Positions 1 through 7,180 of a stretch of 55,741 nt of DNA are shown in pieces. The DNA is from Ilumatobacteraceae bacterium (GTDB lineage: Bacteria > Actinomycetota > Acidimicrobiia > Acidimicrobiales > Ilumatobacteraceae): NCBI GenBank assembly GCA_025358075.1, contig JANYKU010000001.1:1-55741 (forward strand), read 5' to 3'. The position numbers and the translations under genes were made by a program. Numbering within the stretch: position 1 is the first letter of the stretch; each line of letters opens with the position of its first letter. The notes beneath the pieces were generated by a model, which did not search any database, was not told the origin of the DNA, and worked only from the letters and a program-made list of their open reading frames with translations.

Positions 1-252
1 TTCGAATTCGTGCCGACCGCGGTCATGCCGATGTTCCTCTTCTCGGGCACGTTCTTCCCGTTGAGTAGTTACGGATCGTGGGCGTGGGTGGCTCAGTTGT
101 CGCCCCTGTACCACGGAGTCGCCTTGGTCAGGGCCGCCAACGCCGGCGTGTTCACCCTGTCGAGCGTCGGTCACATCGCGGTCTTGCTGGCCATTGCCGC
201 GGTGGGCATGAGCGTCGCCGCCCGCCGGCTCGGCACGCTGCTGCTTTCCTGA
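1..252 (+). CDS. ABC-2 type transporter permease, C-terminal fragment
   Basis: The reading frame is open from the first base of the window to a TGA at 250-252, so only the last 83 residues are visible. They hold hydrophobic segments (PMFLFSGTFFPLSSY and a last helix around HIAVLLAIAAVGMSVAA) and a short hydrophilic tail. The FxFSGTFFPL pattern followed by a PLxHxVxLxR-like stretch (here SPLYHGVALVRAANAG) is typical of NodJ/DrrB-type ABC-2 exporter permeases, which sit in the cytoplasmic membrane and pair with a separate ATPase. The ATPase is not in the window and the substrate cannot be inferred. The gene is convergent with the lpqB-like gene, with four bases between the stops. Confidence 0.75.
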   Translation, partial: FEFVPTAVMPMFLFSGTFFPLSSYGSWAWVAQLSPLYHGVALVRAANAGVFTLSSVGHIAVLLAIAAVGMSVAARRLGTLLLS

Positions 253-256
253 CCGG

Positions 257-889
257 TCAGCCAGACACCGCAGGACTGGGCGATGGAACAGATGGGAAGG
301 CCGGCTGCGACGACAGCACCAGGCCGGGGAAGTCGTAGCGAGTCAACGCCTCGCTGTGCAGCTCACCACTGCCCGCCGGCCACTGCTGGCGTATGCCGTC
401 GATGGTGATCTCGACTCCCGACACGCCGGTGATGTCCGAAGCCGTCAGCACGATCTGCGCCACACCGTCGATCAGCGCCTCGCCGGTGAGCTGCTGGAGA
501 TCGCTCGTGACGTTGACGACGAGCACCCCACCGTCGAGGCCGACGTCGAGCATGCGCGTGCCGGGAGGAAGCGCCGACCGCAGCATCGCCTGGAGCTCGA
601 CGGTGTTGGGACCCTCGAACAGCGCACCCATGGCGGCGACCGGGGTGTCGCCGACATCTCTGGCAACGGATTGAAGCGTTCGCGGCTGGCCGAGCACCTC
701 GGGAGACAACAGGTAGATCCGCCCGGATCCCGTTGCCGCGCCGGCAACTGGATCGAAGCTGATGCTGAGGTCGCCGCGGTCGCGGGCAGCGATGTCGCGC
801 GGTGAGCCCTCGGGGCTGATCGAGCATGCCGCGAGCAGGATCGCCAGCGTGCCGATCATCAACGCCACCAACCGATGCTGACCGCTCAT
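257..889 (-). CDS. lpqB: LpqB-like lipoprotein, GerMN domain only
   Basis: The gene encodes a 210-residue secreted lipoprotein. The chosen start gives MSGQHRLVALMIGTLAILLA followed by Cys: a positively charged n-region, a hydrophobic core and a LLAAC lipobox. It overlaps the mtrB stop by four bases (ATGA). A longer in-frame extension runs into mtrB and is not used. Residues of about 60-180 resemble a GerMN domain (ALFEGPNTVELQAMLRSALP, then a DVGLDGGVLVVNVT strand). In actinobacteria lpqB follows mtrAB, and the protein is thought to modulate the MtrB sensor from outside the membrane. Known LpqB proteins are close to 580 residues because of a C-terminal beta-propeller. Here that part is absent and the protein ends in a Pro/Ser-rich tail. 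Confidence 0.75.
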   Translation of the reverse strand: MSGQHRLVALMIGTLAILLAACSISPEGSPRDIAARDRGDLSISFDPVAGAATGSGRIYLLSPEVLGQPRTLQSVARDVGDTPVAAMGALFEGPNTVELQAMLRSALPPGTRMLDVGLDGGVLVVNVTSDLQQLTGEALIDGVAQIVLTASDITGVSGVEITIDGIRQQWPAGSGELHSEALTRYDFPGLVLSSQPAFPSVPSPSPAVSG

Positions 890-2373
890 CCGATTGCGAC
901 TTCCTCTGCTGGGAGCTCGAGCACGAAACGTGCCCCAGGTTCGCCATCGGATCGATCCTCGACCCACACCCTGCCACCATGCATGCGGACGTGTTCGTCG
1001 ACCAGCGCCAACCCGAGGCCGGCGCCGTCGCTACTCGATCGTCGACCGGCAACCGCGCCGCGGGCGAAGCGTTCGAACACGAGTGAGCGTTCCTCCAGCG
1101 GTATGCCCGGTCCGTGATCTTCGACGACGATCCACGCATGGGCGAGTGGCTCACCCTCGCCCTCGGACTCACTGACGATGATCTCCGGCCCGCCCCCGCC
1201 GTGGACGCGAGCGTTGTCGATGAGGTTGGCCACCACTCGCGCCAATCGGCGACGATCGCCGCGCATGATCAAGCCTTCTGCCCGCTCGGTCACGGTGACC
1301 TTGGTGCTGGGCATGCTGCTGACGGCGACGGCCTGACGAACGAACTCGGCCACGAGCAGGTCTTCGAGGTGCAGACGAATCGCTCCGGCATCGAATCGGG
1401 AGATCTCCAGCAGGTCCTCGACGAGGCCCTGGAACCTGGCCACATCGGCGACCAAGAGGTCGAGCGCGGCCTGGGCACGCTCGGGCATGTCGTCGCGCCG
1501 GGCCTGCATGACCTCGACACTGGCGGCCAGCGTCATCAACGGCGATCGCAGCTCGTGACTGACGTCGCTGGCGAACCTGGCGTCGCGTTCGACCCGGTTC
1601 TGCAGTGCTTCGGCCATGTCGTTGAAGGCCGTCGACAGCAGCTGCAAGTCGTGGTCGTCGGTGTCTTCCAATCGCGTGTCGAGCCGCCCGCCGGCAATCG
1701 CCTTGGCGGCCTGCGCAGCGACTCCGAGCGGTCGGATCGCCCGCTTCGCGGCAACCATTCCGGTGACGGCGCCGGCCAACGTCGTGATCATGCCGCCGAA
1801 CAACAAGCTGAGACCGACGTTGCGCAGGGTCGTGTTGGCATCGGCGAGGTCGGCGAACTCGAAGTACGAGGCGTCGGACGACTCGAGTGGGATGCCGATC
1901 ACGAGCGTCGGGACCTTGTCGAAGAGGATGATCATCTTGGCCGGAATCCGGTCGTGGATCACCTTGGTCTGCATCGACGCGGGGATGACGTCGGATGTGA
2001 ACTTGGCGGATGGCGAGGCCCACGCACCGTCGATGTTGATCGCCGTCTGAGCGACGCCGACCTGTTGGAGGCGATCGATGATCGTGTTGGCGCTGGTGTT
2101 GCCGGTGCTGATCTCGCGCTGCGCGACGCGTGCATTGCGGTAGGCCTGTTCGGTGCTGGTGCGCTCGCGCTGGTTGAGCAGGCTGCTGCGAGTGAACGAG
2201 TAGGCCACCGCGGCCAGGAACGTCGACAGGAGCAACGCGCCGATGATGAACATCGACATGATTCGGGTGCGCAGCCCGAAGCGTGCCGGGCGCCAGCTTG
2301 CCACCAGACTGACGAGGCCCCGGAAGATGCCACGTCGTGGCTCCGAGCCGACGCTGTCGGTCGTAACGGTCAC
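886..2373 (-). CDS. mtrB: MtrB-like sensor histidine kinase
   Basis: This 495-residue membrane histidine kinase pairs with the response regulator next to it. It has a first membrane helix near residues 38-60 (MSMFIIGALLLSTFLAAVAY) and an extracytoplasmic region of about 120 residues. A second helix near 190-215 leads into a HAMP linker (AIRPL). The H-box is ASDVSHELRSPLMTL, the N-box is VANLIDNARVHG, and the ATP-lid motifs are EDHGPGIP and GAGLGLALV. The start overlaps the mtrA stop by four bases and the stop overlaps the lpqB-like start by four bases, so the three are translationally coupled. In mycobacteria MtrAB senses envelope or division state. That role is inferred here from gene order and similarity. 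Confidence 0.88.
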   Translation of the reverse strand: MTVTTDSVGSEPRRGIFRGLVSLVASWRPARFGLRTRIMSMFIIGALLLSTFLAAVAYSFTRSSLLNQRERTSTEQAYRNARVAQREISTGNTSANTIIDRLQQVGVAQTAINIDGAWASPSAKFTSDVIPASMQTKVIHDRIPAKMIILFDKVPTLVIGIPLESSDASYFEFADLADANTTLRNVGLSLLFGGMITTLAGAVTGMVAAKRAIRPLGVAAQAAKAIAGGRLDTRLEDTDDHDLQLLSTAFNDMAEALQNRVERDARFASDVSHELRSPLMTLAASVEVMQARRDDMPERAQAALDLLVADVARFQGLVEDLLEISRFDAGAIRLHLEDLLVAEFVRQAVAVSSMPSTKVTVTERAEGLIMRGDRRRLARVVANLIDNARVHGGGGPEIIVSESEGEGEPLAHAWIVVEDHGPGIPLEERSLVFERFARGAVAGRRSSSDGAGLGLALVDEHVRMHGGRVWVEDRSDGEPGARFVLELPAEEVAIG

Positions 2374-3050
2374 GACTGAAGGCGATACCCGAGGCCGCGG
2401 ACGGTCACGACGTGGCGTGGGTTGGCGGCGTCGGCCTCGACCTTGGTGCGCAGGCGGCGGACGTGAACGTCGACGAGCCTGCCGTCACCGAAGTAGTCGT
2501 AGCCCCACACCTTGTCGAGCAGGCTCTCGCGACTGAACACTCGCCCGGGGTTCTGGGCCAGTTCGCACAACAAACGGAACTCGGTCTTGGTGAGATGCAA
2601 CTCCACCCCCGAGCGCAGCACTTTGCCCTCGTCGGGAATGATCTCGAGGTCGCCGAACACCAGCCGAGCATGCGATGGGCTGATCGGGCGGACACGTCGC
2701 AGCAGCGCCCGGATCCGGGCCGAGAGCTCCTTTGGCGCAAACGGCTTGGTCAGGTAGTCATCGGCGCCGGCCTCGAGGCCGGCAACCACATCGTGGGTGT
2801 CGTTGCGGGCAGTCACCATCACGATCGGCACGTCGCTGTTGCGTCGCAGTGTGCGGCACAGCTCGAACCCGTCCATGCCAGGCAGCATGATGTCGATCAG
2901 CACGACATCGGGCAGGGCGCGTTGGAACAGGCCGATCGCCTCTTCGCCACTGCCGGCCTCGTCGACCGTCCAGCCCTCGTCCTCGAGAGCCAGCTTGACC
3001 GCCGTTCGGATGCGCTCGTCGTCTTCGACGGAAAGGATGCGAGTACCCAC
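2370..3050 (-). CDS. mtrA: MtrA-like OmpR-family response regulator
   Basis: This 226-residue DNA-binding response regulator has an N-terminal receiver domain with the acidic pocket VEDDE, the phospho-acceptor Asp in LIDIMLPGMDGFELC and the Lys of TKPFAPKEL. A winged-helix domain follows (LHLTKTEFRLLCELA, then GRLVDVHVRRLRTKVE and VRGLGYRL at the C-terminus). The partner kinase starts inside its stop codon. Translation starts at GTG, three bases after the upstream phosphatase gene, so it is probably co-transcribed with that gene. The MtrA assignment rests on the mtrA-mtrB-lpqB order and the general fit of the sequence. A different OmpR-family name is possible. Confidence 0.88.
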   Translation of the reverse strand: MGTRILSVEDDERIRTAVKLALEDEGWTVDEAGSGEEAIGLFQRALPDVVLIDIMLPGMDGFELCRTLRRNSDVPIVMVTARNDTHDVVAGLEAGADDYLTKPFAPKELSARIRALLRRVRPISPSHARLVFGDLEIIPDEGKVLRSGVELHLTKTEFRLLCELAQNPGRVFSRESLLDKVWGYDYFGDGRLVDVHVRRLRTKVEADAANPRHVVTVRGLGYRLQS

Positions 3051-3053
3051 GGG

Positions 3054-3863
3054 TCACATGATGCCAGGGTTGTGACCTGGTTCGGTGACCGCTAACAACT
3101 CGACCATCTGTTCGAACAGTGCCGGATTGGCGGCGAGCACCTCGGTGCGGTCGAGCGGACCACCGTCGAAGCGGCCAGTGCGACACCCAGCCTCGCGGGC
3201 GATCAACTCACCTGCAGCCCAATCCCACGGGCCGAGCCACTGTTCGTAGTACACATCGAGCCGACCGGCGGCGACGTGACAGAGATCGGTTGACGCCGCA
3301 CCGAACCGGCGGATGTCGCGGATCTTCGGAATGAGCTCGGCGAAGCGCTGGCCTTGGTCGCGCCGCCGATCGACGAGATACGAAAAGCCGGTGGCAACCA
3401 GGGCGTGCTCGAGTTTGGCCGTCGTGCCGCAGTGAATCGGTACGCCGTCCAACAGTGCGCCCCTGCCGCGGATTGCTGTGAACAGTTCACCGGAGCTGGG
3501 CACATAGACCGCGCCGACCAAGGGCCCATCATCGACCAGTGCCGCGATCGATACGGCATAGCCGGGCAGGTCGTACAAGAAGTTGGTGGTGCCGTCGATC
3601 GGATCGATCAGCCAGCGAACGCCGGAGGCACCGGCGGAATCGGTGCCCTCCTCGCCGACCAGGGCATCATCCGGGCGCTCGGCACGCAGGCCTTCGACGA
3701 TCATCCGCTCGGAGGCGCGATCGAACTCGGTGACGACGTCGGTATCCGACGACTTCGTCGACGACGAGGTGATGCCGTTCTTGCGTCCCTCGACGACGAG
3801 CTTGCCTGCTGCCACAGCAAGCCTGGCGGCGAGCTCACCCAACTGAGTCGCGAGATCGGTCAC
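3054..3863 (-). CDS. Inositol-monophosphatase-family phosphatase
   Basis: This 269-residue cytoplasmic, metal-dependent phosphatase carries the family signatures. The first metal motif is VGEEGTD, the second is WLIDPIDGTTNFL, and the C-terminal one is PWDWAAGELIAREAG. A GTG start at 3863 forms a GTGA overlap with the upstream stop and gives VTDLATQLGELAARLA. A longer ORF to 3905 would run inside the previous gene and is less likely. Family members act on inositol phosphates, histidinol phosphate or PAP, and the substrate cannot be read from sequence. In an organism that appears to make mycothiol (mshC is in this window), myo-inositol-1-phosphate is a reasonable but unproven substrate. Confidence 0.85.
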   Translation of the reverse strand: MTDLATQLGELAARLAVAAGKLVVEGRKNGITSSSTKSSDTDVVTEFDRASERMIVEGLRAERPDDALVGEEGTDSAGASGVRWLIDPIDGTTNFLYDLPGYAVSIAALVDDGPLVGAVYVPSSGELFTAIRGRGALLDGVPIHCGTTAKLEHALVATGFSYLVDRRRDQGQRFAELIPKIRDIRRFGAASTDLCHVAAGRLDVYYEQWLGPWDWAAGELIAREAGCRTGRFDGGPLDRTEVLAANPALFEQMVELLAVTEPGHNPGIM

Positions 3864-4141
3864 GATGCCGACTTGTTCTTCTCTCGGCGTTCGACTTCCT
3901 TCCATTCACCGAGGGCTCGCAGCACGAGCACGGCGACAACGCTCATGCCGAGGGCGGCAATGATTGCACCGAACAGTGCGCCCATCCCGCGTTGCGCCGA
4001 GCACGTGCCGTGGCACTGCAGCTTCACCAGGGTGTAGCCGATCAGCCCGCCGGCCAAGCCTCCCACGAGGATCGCCACGAAGGCAGCGACACGTGCCTTG
4101 GGGGGTGGCAACGCAGACAGGGGATCCTCGGCGTCGGCCAC
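3860..4141 (-). CDS. Small membrane protein, two helices, unknown function
   Basis: This 93-residue protein has two hydrophobic segments, VAAFVAILVGGLAGGLIGYTL and GMGALFGAIIAALGMSVVAV (the first quoted in part of its length). They are joined by a short loop with two Cys (LQCHGTCSAQ), and a Lys/Glu-rich tail follows. I placed the start at GTG 4141 because a TACGAT -10 box lies six bases upstream (4148-4153), the leaderless spacing seen for other genes here. A TTG at 4195 would add 18 residues. It leads the phosphatase-mtrAB operon and overlaps the next gene by four bases. I do not recognise the family. Confidence 0.65.
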   Translation of the reverse strand: MADAEDPLSALPPPKARVAAFVAILVGGLAGGLIGYTLVKLQCHGTCSAQRGMGALFGAIIAALGMSVVAVLVLRALGEWKEVERREKNKSAS

Positions 4142-4147
4142 CAGCCC

Positions 4148-4153
4148 ATCGTA
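4148..4153 (-). promoter_or_regulatory. Leaderless -10 box (TACGAT) for the membrane-protein/mtrAB operon
   Basis: TACGAT on the minus strand ends six bases before GTG 4141. The spacing puts transcription start at or next to the start codon. No clear -35 box is seen. Confidence 0.45.
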
Positions 4154-4217
4154 GGTTGTGTCTGCCTTCGACCGCCCAACTGCTGCGCATGCCAACGTGG
4201 CCGGCTCGTCGACCCCG

Positions 4218-4223
4218 TAGGCT
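4218..4223 (+). promoter_or_regulatory. Leaderless -10 box (TAGGCT) for the glycosyltransferase operon
   Basis: TAGGCT lies eight bases before GTG 4232. This supports that GTG as the true start and suggests a leaderless transcript. Confidence 0.45.
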
Positions 4224-4231
4224 CAGCGGCC

Positions 4232-4969
4232 GTGCGTGTCACTGTGGTCGTCCCGACGTACAACGAAGCCGGCAACATCGAACGGCTGTGCCGCGAAGTG
4301 CGGCGGTCGGTGCCGACCGCGAGCCTGCTGATCGTCGATGATGCCAGTCCCGACGGCACTGCTGCGATCGCCGAAGCGCTCGATGGCGAGCTCGGCCAGA
4401 TCGACGTCATCCACCGCTCGGGCAAGGCCGGGCTCGGTGCGGCGTACCGTGCCGGGCTGCGCGCTGCGATCGATCGAGGTGCCGAGATCTGCATCCAGAT
4501 GGATGCCGACCTATCTCATGATCCTGCGGTTCTGCCGGCGCTGGTCTCCATCGTCGAGCACGGAGCCGACCTGGCCATCGGCAGCCGGTACGTGCCCGGC
4601 GGTCTCACCGAGAACTGGCCACGCAAGCGCCGAGCGCTGTCGCGGTGGGGAAACCGGTACGCCGCTGGGGTGCTCGGCCTGGCGATCAACGATGCCACCG
4701 CCGGCTATCGCGCCTACCGCTCCGAGGCCCTGGAGCGTATGGAGTTCGAGACCGTCGCCGCCGAGGGGTACGGGTTCCAGGTGGAGATGACCTACCGGCT
4801 GGTGCGGATCGGCGGCAAGGTCGTCGAGTTCCCGATCACCTTCCGCGATCGCACCGAAGGAATCTCGAAGATGTCGGGCGGAATCATCGGTGAGGCGCTG
4901 GTGCTGGTGCTCAAGCTGTGGGTGGCCGACTTCGGCGGCCGTCGCCGACGTCGTCGGAAGGGCGGCTGA
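4232..4969 (+). CDS. Polyprenol-phosphate mannosyltransferase-like GT2 enzyme
   Basis: This 245-residue family-2 glycosyltransferase resembles dolichol/polyprenol-phosphate mannose synthases. It opens with the nucleotide-binding strand VTVVVPTYNEAGNIERL, has DDASPDGT and the metal-binding QMDADLSHDP, and then the conserved GSRYVPGG and FPITFRDRTEGISKM. There are no membrane helices, as in the catalytic domain of actinobacterial Ppm1. It would transfer a sugar from a nucleotide donor to a lipid phosphate at the inner face of the membrane, for lipoglycan or glycoprotein synthesis. A longer frame back to 3992 is open, but homology begins at GTG 4232, where a -10 box also fits. The C-terminus is an Arg/Lys cluster. 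Its TGA overlaps the Nudix ATG by one base. Confidence 0.85.
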   Translation: MRVTVVVPTYNEAGNIERLCREVRRSVPTASLLIVDDASPDGTAAIAEALDGELGQIDVIHRSGKAGLGAAYRAGLRAAIDRGAEICIQMDADLSHDPAVLPALVSIVEHGADLAIGSRYVPGGLTENWPRKRRALSRWGNRYAAGVLGLAINDATAGYRAYRSEALERMEFETVAAEGYGFQVEMTYRLVRIGGKVVEFPITFRDRTEGISKMSGGIIGEALVLVLKLWVADFGGRRRRRRKGG

Positions 4970-5472
4970 TGAGGAACTGGGTTGTCGGAGGCGCGCTGAT
5001 CCCTCGAGTTGGCGGCATCGATCTCGACGGCCTGGTGCTGGTCGGCAACCGACGACGGGACCGCACCGTGGAGTGGACACCGCCGGGCGGAGTGATCGAC
5101 CGTGGCGAATCGATCCGTGAGGGCTTGGCTCGCGAAGTCTTCGAGGAGACCGGGCTCACCGTGGCCGGGTGGGCAGACCTTCGCTATTCGGTGATCGTCG
5201 AGGCGCCACAATTGGGATGGCGATTGCGGGTCGAGGCGTGGGAGACCGCCGATGTCGTTGGCGACATCGTGGTGGCCGATCCGGATGGGGTCGTCGAGGA
5301 CGTGCGCCAGGTCGCCGGGTCGGAGGCGCTGGCATTGTTGGCCAGCAGCCCCGAGTGGGTGCACGTGCCCGTCGGCGATTGGTTGAGCGGCTCGCTCGGT
5401 GTCGGCGGCTCGTTCCACTTCCGGGTGATCGGCACTGACCGCTCAACTTCGCGTGTCGAGCGGATTGCGTGA
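4969..5472 (+). CDS. Nudix hydrolase
   Basis: This 167-residue protein has an intact Nudix box, GVIDRGESIREGLAREVFEE plus TGL, matching GX5EX7REUXEEXGU. The Glu residues bind the divalent metal. Such enzymes hydrolyse nucleoside diphosphates linked to another group, and the substrate is unknown. The ATG shares one base with the upstream TGA, and its own stop overlaps the dinB GTG. Placement directly before dinB suggests, but does not show, a nucleotide-sanitising role. Confidence 0.85.
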   Translation: MRNWVVGGALIPRVGGIDLDGLVLVGNRRRDRTVEWTPPGGVIDRGESIREGLAREVFEETGLTVAGWADLRYSVIVEAPQLGWRLRVEAWETADVVGDIVVADPDGVVEDVRQVAGSEALALLASSPEWVHVPVGDWLSGSLGVGGSFHFRVIGTDRSTSRVERIA

Positions 5473-6755
5473 CGGATCATCGGGTCAGCGATCATCGAGT
5501 GATCCTGCACGTCGACATGGACGCCTTCTATGTCAGCGTCGAGCTCCGTCGGCGCCCCGATCTCTCCGGCCAACCGGTCGTCGTCGGCGGAACTGGTTCG
5601 CGCGGGGTGATCGCCGCAGCCTCGTACGAAGCACGGCGCTATGGCGTGCGCTCGGCGATGCCCAGCACCACGGCCCGACGGCTGTGCCCTCATGCCGTGT
5701 TCCTGCCAGGCGATCACGCCCTGTACGCGACGGTCAGTGCCGACGTGCACGAGATCTTCACGACGTTCACCCCACTGGTCGAACCGCTGTCGCTCGATGA
5801 AGCGTTTCTCGACGTGTCCGGTGGCCTCCGCCTGCACGGCCCCGGCACCACCATCGCCCATCGCATCCGCGATCGCGTGTGGGAGGAATTGCAGCTGCGG
5901 TGCTCGGTCGGCGTCGCTCCCAACAAGTTCCTCGCCAAGCTGGCATCCGTCGCCGCCAAGCCGATCGCGACCGCCGAGGGTGTCCGCGACGGCCAGGGAG
6001 TCGTCGAGGTGCTGCCCGAGAACGAGCTGCTCTTCCTGCACCCGTTGCCGGTGCAAGCCTTGTGGGGCGTGGGGCCGGCGACCCTGCAGCGTCTGCAACG
6101 CCTCGGCGTGCGAACCGTCGCCGATCTCGCCGAGCTCGACGAACCGACGCTGATCAGCTCCGTAGGTGCTGCTCACGGACGACACCTGTATCGCCTGGCC
6201 TGGGGACTCGACGATCGACCGGTCGAGGTCGACCGGGAGATGAAATCCGTCGGCCACGAAGAGACGTTCGCCACCGATCGGCACGATCACGCCGAGTTGC
6301 TCCGCGAGCTGGTGCGACTCTCCGACGCGGTCGCGGCGCGGCTCAGGGGCCACGGCGTGGCGGCGCGCACGTTGACCCTGAAGGTCAGGTTCGCCGGGTT
6401 CGAGACGATCACCAGATCCGTCACGGTCGCCGGAGCAACCTCGACATCGCATGCGATCGTGGCGGCCGTCGAGCCCTTGCTCGTTGCGATTGATCCATCG
6501 CCCGGAGTCCGGCTGCTCGGGGTCAGCGCGAGCAACTTCACCACCCAATCCCAGCAGTTGAGCCTCGATGACCTGCTCGAGGATCGCCTCGACGACCACC
6601 ACCAATGGCAGTTGGCCGAGGAGACGATCGACGCGATACGGAAGCGATTTGGCACCGCCGCGATCGGCCCGGCCAGCGCTGTTGGCGAGCGCGGGCTTCG
6701 TTTGGTGCACCGCGGAGCCCAGCAGTGGGGGCCCGACGAGCCGACCCACGCGTAA
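5469..6755 (+). CDS. dinB: DNA polymerase IV (Y-family)
   Basis: This 428-residue error-prone polymerase has the palm motif LHVDMDAFYVSVE with the first metal-binding Asp, and PLSLDEAFLDVSG with the catalytic Asp-Glu pair. A helix-hairpin-helix thumb follows (LWGVGPATLQRLQRLGV), then the little-finger domain beginning KSVGHEETFATD. QLSLD, near the end of that domain, could be a beta-clamp contact. The GTG start forms a GTGA overlap with the Nudix stop. The protein would act in lesion bypass. No LexA-type operator is evident in the operon leader, so SOS control cannot be claimed. Confidence 0.93.
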   Translation: MTDHRVSDHRVILHVDMDAFYVSVELRRRPDLSGQPVVVGGTGSRGVIAAASYEARRYGVRSAMPSTTARRLCPHAVFLPGDHALYATVSADVHEIFTTFTPLVEPLSLDEAFLDVSGGLRLHGPGTTIAHRIRDRVWEELQLRCSVGVAPNKFLAKLASVAAKPIATAEGVRDGQGVVEVLPENELLFLHPLPVQALWGVGPATLQRLQRLGVRTVADLAELDEPTLISSVGAAHGRHLYRLAWGLDDRPVEVDREMKSVGHEETFATDRHDHAELLRELVRLSDAVAARLRGHGVAARTLTLKVRFAGFETITRSVTVAGATSTSHAIVAAVEPLLVAIDPSPGVRLLGVSASNFTTQSQQLSLDDLLEDRLDDHHQWQLAEETIDAIRKRFGTAAIGPASAVGERGLRLVHRGAQQWGPDEPTHA

Positions 6756-6830
6756 TTGCTACGCATCCTGCGTTGTCTCCGGCGGCGAATCGTGGGAAGA
6801 TGTCGGAAGGCAATCGGTCAGGAGCTCGCC

Positions 6831-7163
6831 ATGCCGCTCTCAGAGGACGAACAACGCATTCTCCGGCAGATCGAAGAGCAGCTCCAACGCGACCCGAGTT
6901 TCGGTCGCGACATCAAACCTCGTCAGGTCGGGTCGCGCCGGGCAGTGATCATCAGCTCGATCGCCACGGTGCTGGGTCTGGTCTTCACGATCGTGCTCCT
7001 CGCCGTCAGCCCGTACCTCTCGTTCGTCACGTTTGTCGCCAGTGTCGTCGCGCTCGTGGTCGCCGAGCGACACGTCGCCGCGATTGGCGAAGCAGGTCTC
7101 AACCATCTCAGCGACAGCGTTCGCAGCCGCCTCGGTGGTTCCGCAGGCAGTCGCGGCGAGTGA
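6831..7163 (+). CDS. DUF3040-family membrane protein
   Basis: This 110-residue protein has the DUF3040 layout. It has a short N-terminal MPLSEDEQRILRQIEEQL, a stretch with DPSFGRDI, then two hydrophobic helices (IISSIATVLGLVFTIVLLAV and FVTFVASVVALVV) and a soluble tail. An AGGAG ribosome site ten bases upstream of ATG 6831 decides the start. The open frame continues 25 codons further upstream without support. The family is common in actinobacteria and of unknown function. The gene is convergent with the transglutaminase gene. Confidence 0.82.
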   Translation: MPLSEDEQRILRQIEEQLQRDPSFGRDIKPRQVGSRRAVIISSIATVLGLVFTIVLLAVSPYLSFVTFVASVVALVVAERHVAAIGEAGLNHLSDSVRSRLGGSAGSRGE

Positions 7164-7180
7164 TCTCTCCCGACCGCTAG

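Noticed and set aside
250-259. Palindrome TGACCGGTCA covering both stop codons of convergent genes
   Set aside because: Two facing TGA codons make six of the ten bases, and the stem is too short for a terminator or operator claim.
1114-2379. 421-codon plus-strand open frame opposite mtrB
   Set aside because: It is a shadow of the histidine kinase gene, which has all its motifs on the other strand.
5184-6749. 521-codon minus-strand open frame opposite dinB
   Set aside because: It is a shadow of dinB and the Nudix gene, with a composition rich in Arg, Gly and His and no motif.
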